Source of the DNA: Gammaproteobacteria bacterium
GTDB taxonomy: Bacteria > Pseudomonadota > Gammaproteobacteria > Steroidobacterales > Woeseiaceae
NCBI GenBank assembly: GCA_003645495.1
Contig: QNFK01000079.1
Span: 1 to 7,469, forward strand
DNA: 7,469 nt
Direction of reading: 5' to 3'
Shown here: one piece after another, positions 6,321 through 7,469 of the stretch
How positions within the stretch are numbered: position 1 is the stretch's first letter
Layout of the letters: every line of letters begins with the position of its first letter
Program-made: the position numbers and the translations under genes
Notes under the pieces: model-generated
Told to the model about the DNA's origin: nothing
The model's database searches: none
What the model saw: the letters and a program-made list of their open reading frames with translations, nothing else

Positions 6321-7469
6321 CTACCCCTCGAGTCTCTTGTACTTGATGCGATGCGGTTGCTCGGCCTCTTTGCCGAGGCGGCGTCTGCGATCTTCTTCGT
6401 AGTCCGCATAGTTACCGGTAAACCAGACAACCTTGCTGTCCCCTTCAAACGCGAGAATGTGAGTCGCGATGCGATCGAGAAACCACCGATCATGCGAAAT
6501 TACGATTGCCGATCCCGGGAATTCCAGCAATGCCTGCTCGAGTGCGCGCAGCGTTTCTACGTCGAGGTCATTGGTTGGTTCGTCGAGCAGCAGCAGGTTG
6601 CCGCCTGCTTTGAGCATCTTGGCAAGGTGTACACGATTTCTTTCACCACCGGAAAGCAGCCCGATTTTTTTCTGCTGCTCGGTGCCGCGGAAATTGAAAC
6701 GACCAACATAGGCACGTGAAGGCGTTTCGAATTTGCCGACCGTGATCAGGTCCTGCCCATCGGAGATTTCCTCCCATATGGTCTTGTTGCCATCCAGGCT
6801 GTCTCGCGATTGATCAACGCTCGCAATCTTTACACTTTCGCCAAGCCGGATCGTTCCTGAATCGACTTGCTCTGTGCCGGTGATCATGCGGAACAAGGTG
6901 GTCTTGCCAGCGCCGTTGGGGCCAATTATTCCGGCGATACCACCTGCAGGCAGTGAAAAGCTCAAGCCATCCATCAGCAGCTTGTCGCCGAATGCCTTAC
7001 GCACGTCGGAGGCTTCGACGACGACGTCACCGAGTCGCGGTCCTGGCGGAATGTAAATCTCGTTGGTCTCGTTGCGCTTTTGATAACTTGGTGAAGAAAT
7101 TTCCTCAAACTGTCGCAGTCGTGCCTTGGATTTCGCCTGCCTGCCTTTTGGATTGGATCGCACCCACTCGAGCTCTTCCTTCATGGCTTTTTGACGGGCT
7201 TTTTCCGAGGCTTCTTCCTGCTGCAAACGCCCCTGTTTTTGCTCAAGCCAGGATGAGTAATTACCTTCCCACGGAATTCCATGGCCACGATCCAGTTCGA
7301 GAATCCAGCCAGCTACGTTGTCGAGGAAATACCGGTCATGCGTAACGGCGATGACCGTGCCGGGGTATTCCTCAAGAAAACGCTCCAGCCACGCAACCGA
7401 TTCTGCATCGAGGTGATTGGTCGGTTCATCGAGCAACAACATGTCGGGCTCTGACAGCAGCAGGCGACA
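6321..7469 (-). CDS. ettA: Energy-dependent translational throttle protein EttA (ABC-F), C-terminal part
   Basis: EttA is a soluble ABC-F ATPase that binds the ribosomal E site and gates entry into elongation according to the ATP/ADP level. The window holds 382 residues; about 170 N-terminal residues (Walker A of ABC1 and the arm) lie beyond the right edge. Numbering from the edge, ABC1 has Walker B LLLDEPTNHLD with catalytic Glu15 and switch THDRYFLD (43-50), then NVAGWILELDRG and GIPWEGNYSSWLEQK. The charged inter-domain linker (PtIM, about 70-140) carries ELEWVR, KGRQAKSKARL and YQKRNETNE. ABC2 has Walker A GPNGAGKTT (183-191), signature LSGGERNRVHLA (272-283), Walker B LLLLDEPTNDLD with Glu297, and SHDRWFLD (325-332). 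The C-terminus is RIKYKRLEG. All visible ATPase residues are present. The near line-by-line match to E. coli EttA separates it from Uup, YheS and YbiT. The reading frame is open to the window end. Confidence 0.96.
   Translation of the reverse strand, partial: CRLLLSEPDMLLLDEPTNHLDAESVAWLERFLEEYPGTVIAVTHDRYFLDNVAGWILELDRGHGIPWEGNYSSWLEQKQGRLQQEEASEKARQKAMKEELEWVRSNPKGRQAKSKARLRQFEEISSPSYQKRNETNEIYIPPGPRLGDVVVEASDVRKAFGDKLLMDGLSFSLPAGGIAGIIGPNGAGKTTLFRMITGTEQVDSGTIRLGESVKIASVDQSRDSLDGNKTIWEEISDGQDLITVGKFETPSRAYVGRFNFRGTEQQKKIGLLSGGERNRVHLAKMLKAGGNLLLLDEPTNDLDVETLRALEQALLEFPGSAIVISHDRWFLDRIATHILAFEGDSKVVWFTGNYADYEEDRRRRLGKEAEQPHRIKYKRLEG

Noticed and set aside
6258..6719. Plus-strand 153-codon frame opposite ettA
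   Set aside because: It is antisense to the ABC2 motifs of EttA, which are clearly the coding strand; its length comes from codon bias of the true gene.

Overview
The window is about 7.5 kb of bacterial chromosome with mid-range base composition and tightly packed genes. The long fused form of PurL, EttA, a gammaproteobacteria-like 'cation/multidrug efflux pump' family protein and a REPIN-like repeat all point to a gammaproteobacterium, perhaps an environmental or marine one. There is no rRNA, tRNA or other marker that would fix the genus.

Layout: (1) 1-2457 (+) is the 3' two thirds of purL (FGAM synthase, purine biosynthesis). It is cut by an in-frame TAA at 199-201, followed three bases later by an in-frame ATG. 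(2) 2461-2591 is a 131-bp MITE-like palindromic element with perfect 22-bp inverted ends and an inner hairpin. It starts 3 bp after the purL stop. (3) 2648-4003 (+) is an amino-acid permease of the APC superfamily, closest in motifs to the LAT branch. (4) 4033-4419 (+) is a small exported protein with four cysteines and an acidic tail, 29 bp after the permease. (5) 4421-5113 (-) is a DUF4145-like protein with an N-terminal zinc-ribbon-like region; it converges on the previous gene with one base between the stop codons. (6) 5114-5509 holds no convincing full-length gene. It contains a 167-bp inverted-repeat (REPIN-like) element and a possible 15-codon leader ORF. (7) 5510-6160 (-) is a two-TM membrane protein. 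(8) 6161-6320 is a spacer with one 16-bp palindrome. (9) 6321-7469 (-) is the C-terminal two thirds of EttA, the ABC-F translation factor, running off the window edge.

The genes do not form one pathway. PurL is de novo purine synthesis, EttA is energy-dependent translation control, the permease moves amino acids, and the remaining three are poorly characterised. Permease and exported protein could share a transcript; the minus-strand genes appear independent. I see no defence island, phage, CRISPR array or biosynthetic cluster. The items most worth checking are the purL stop codon and the two non-coding repeat elements.
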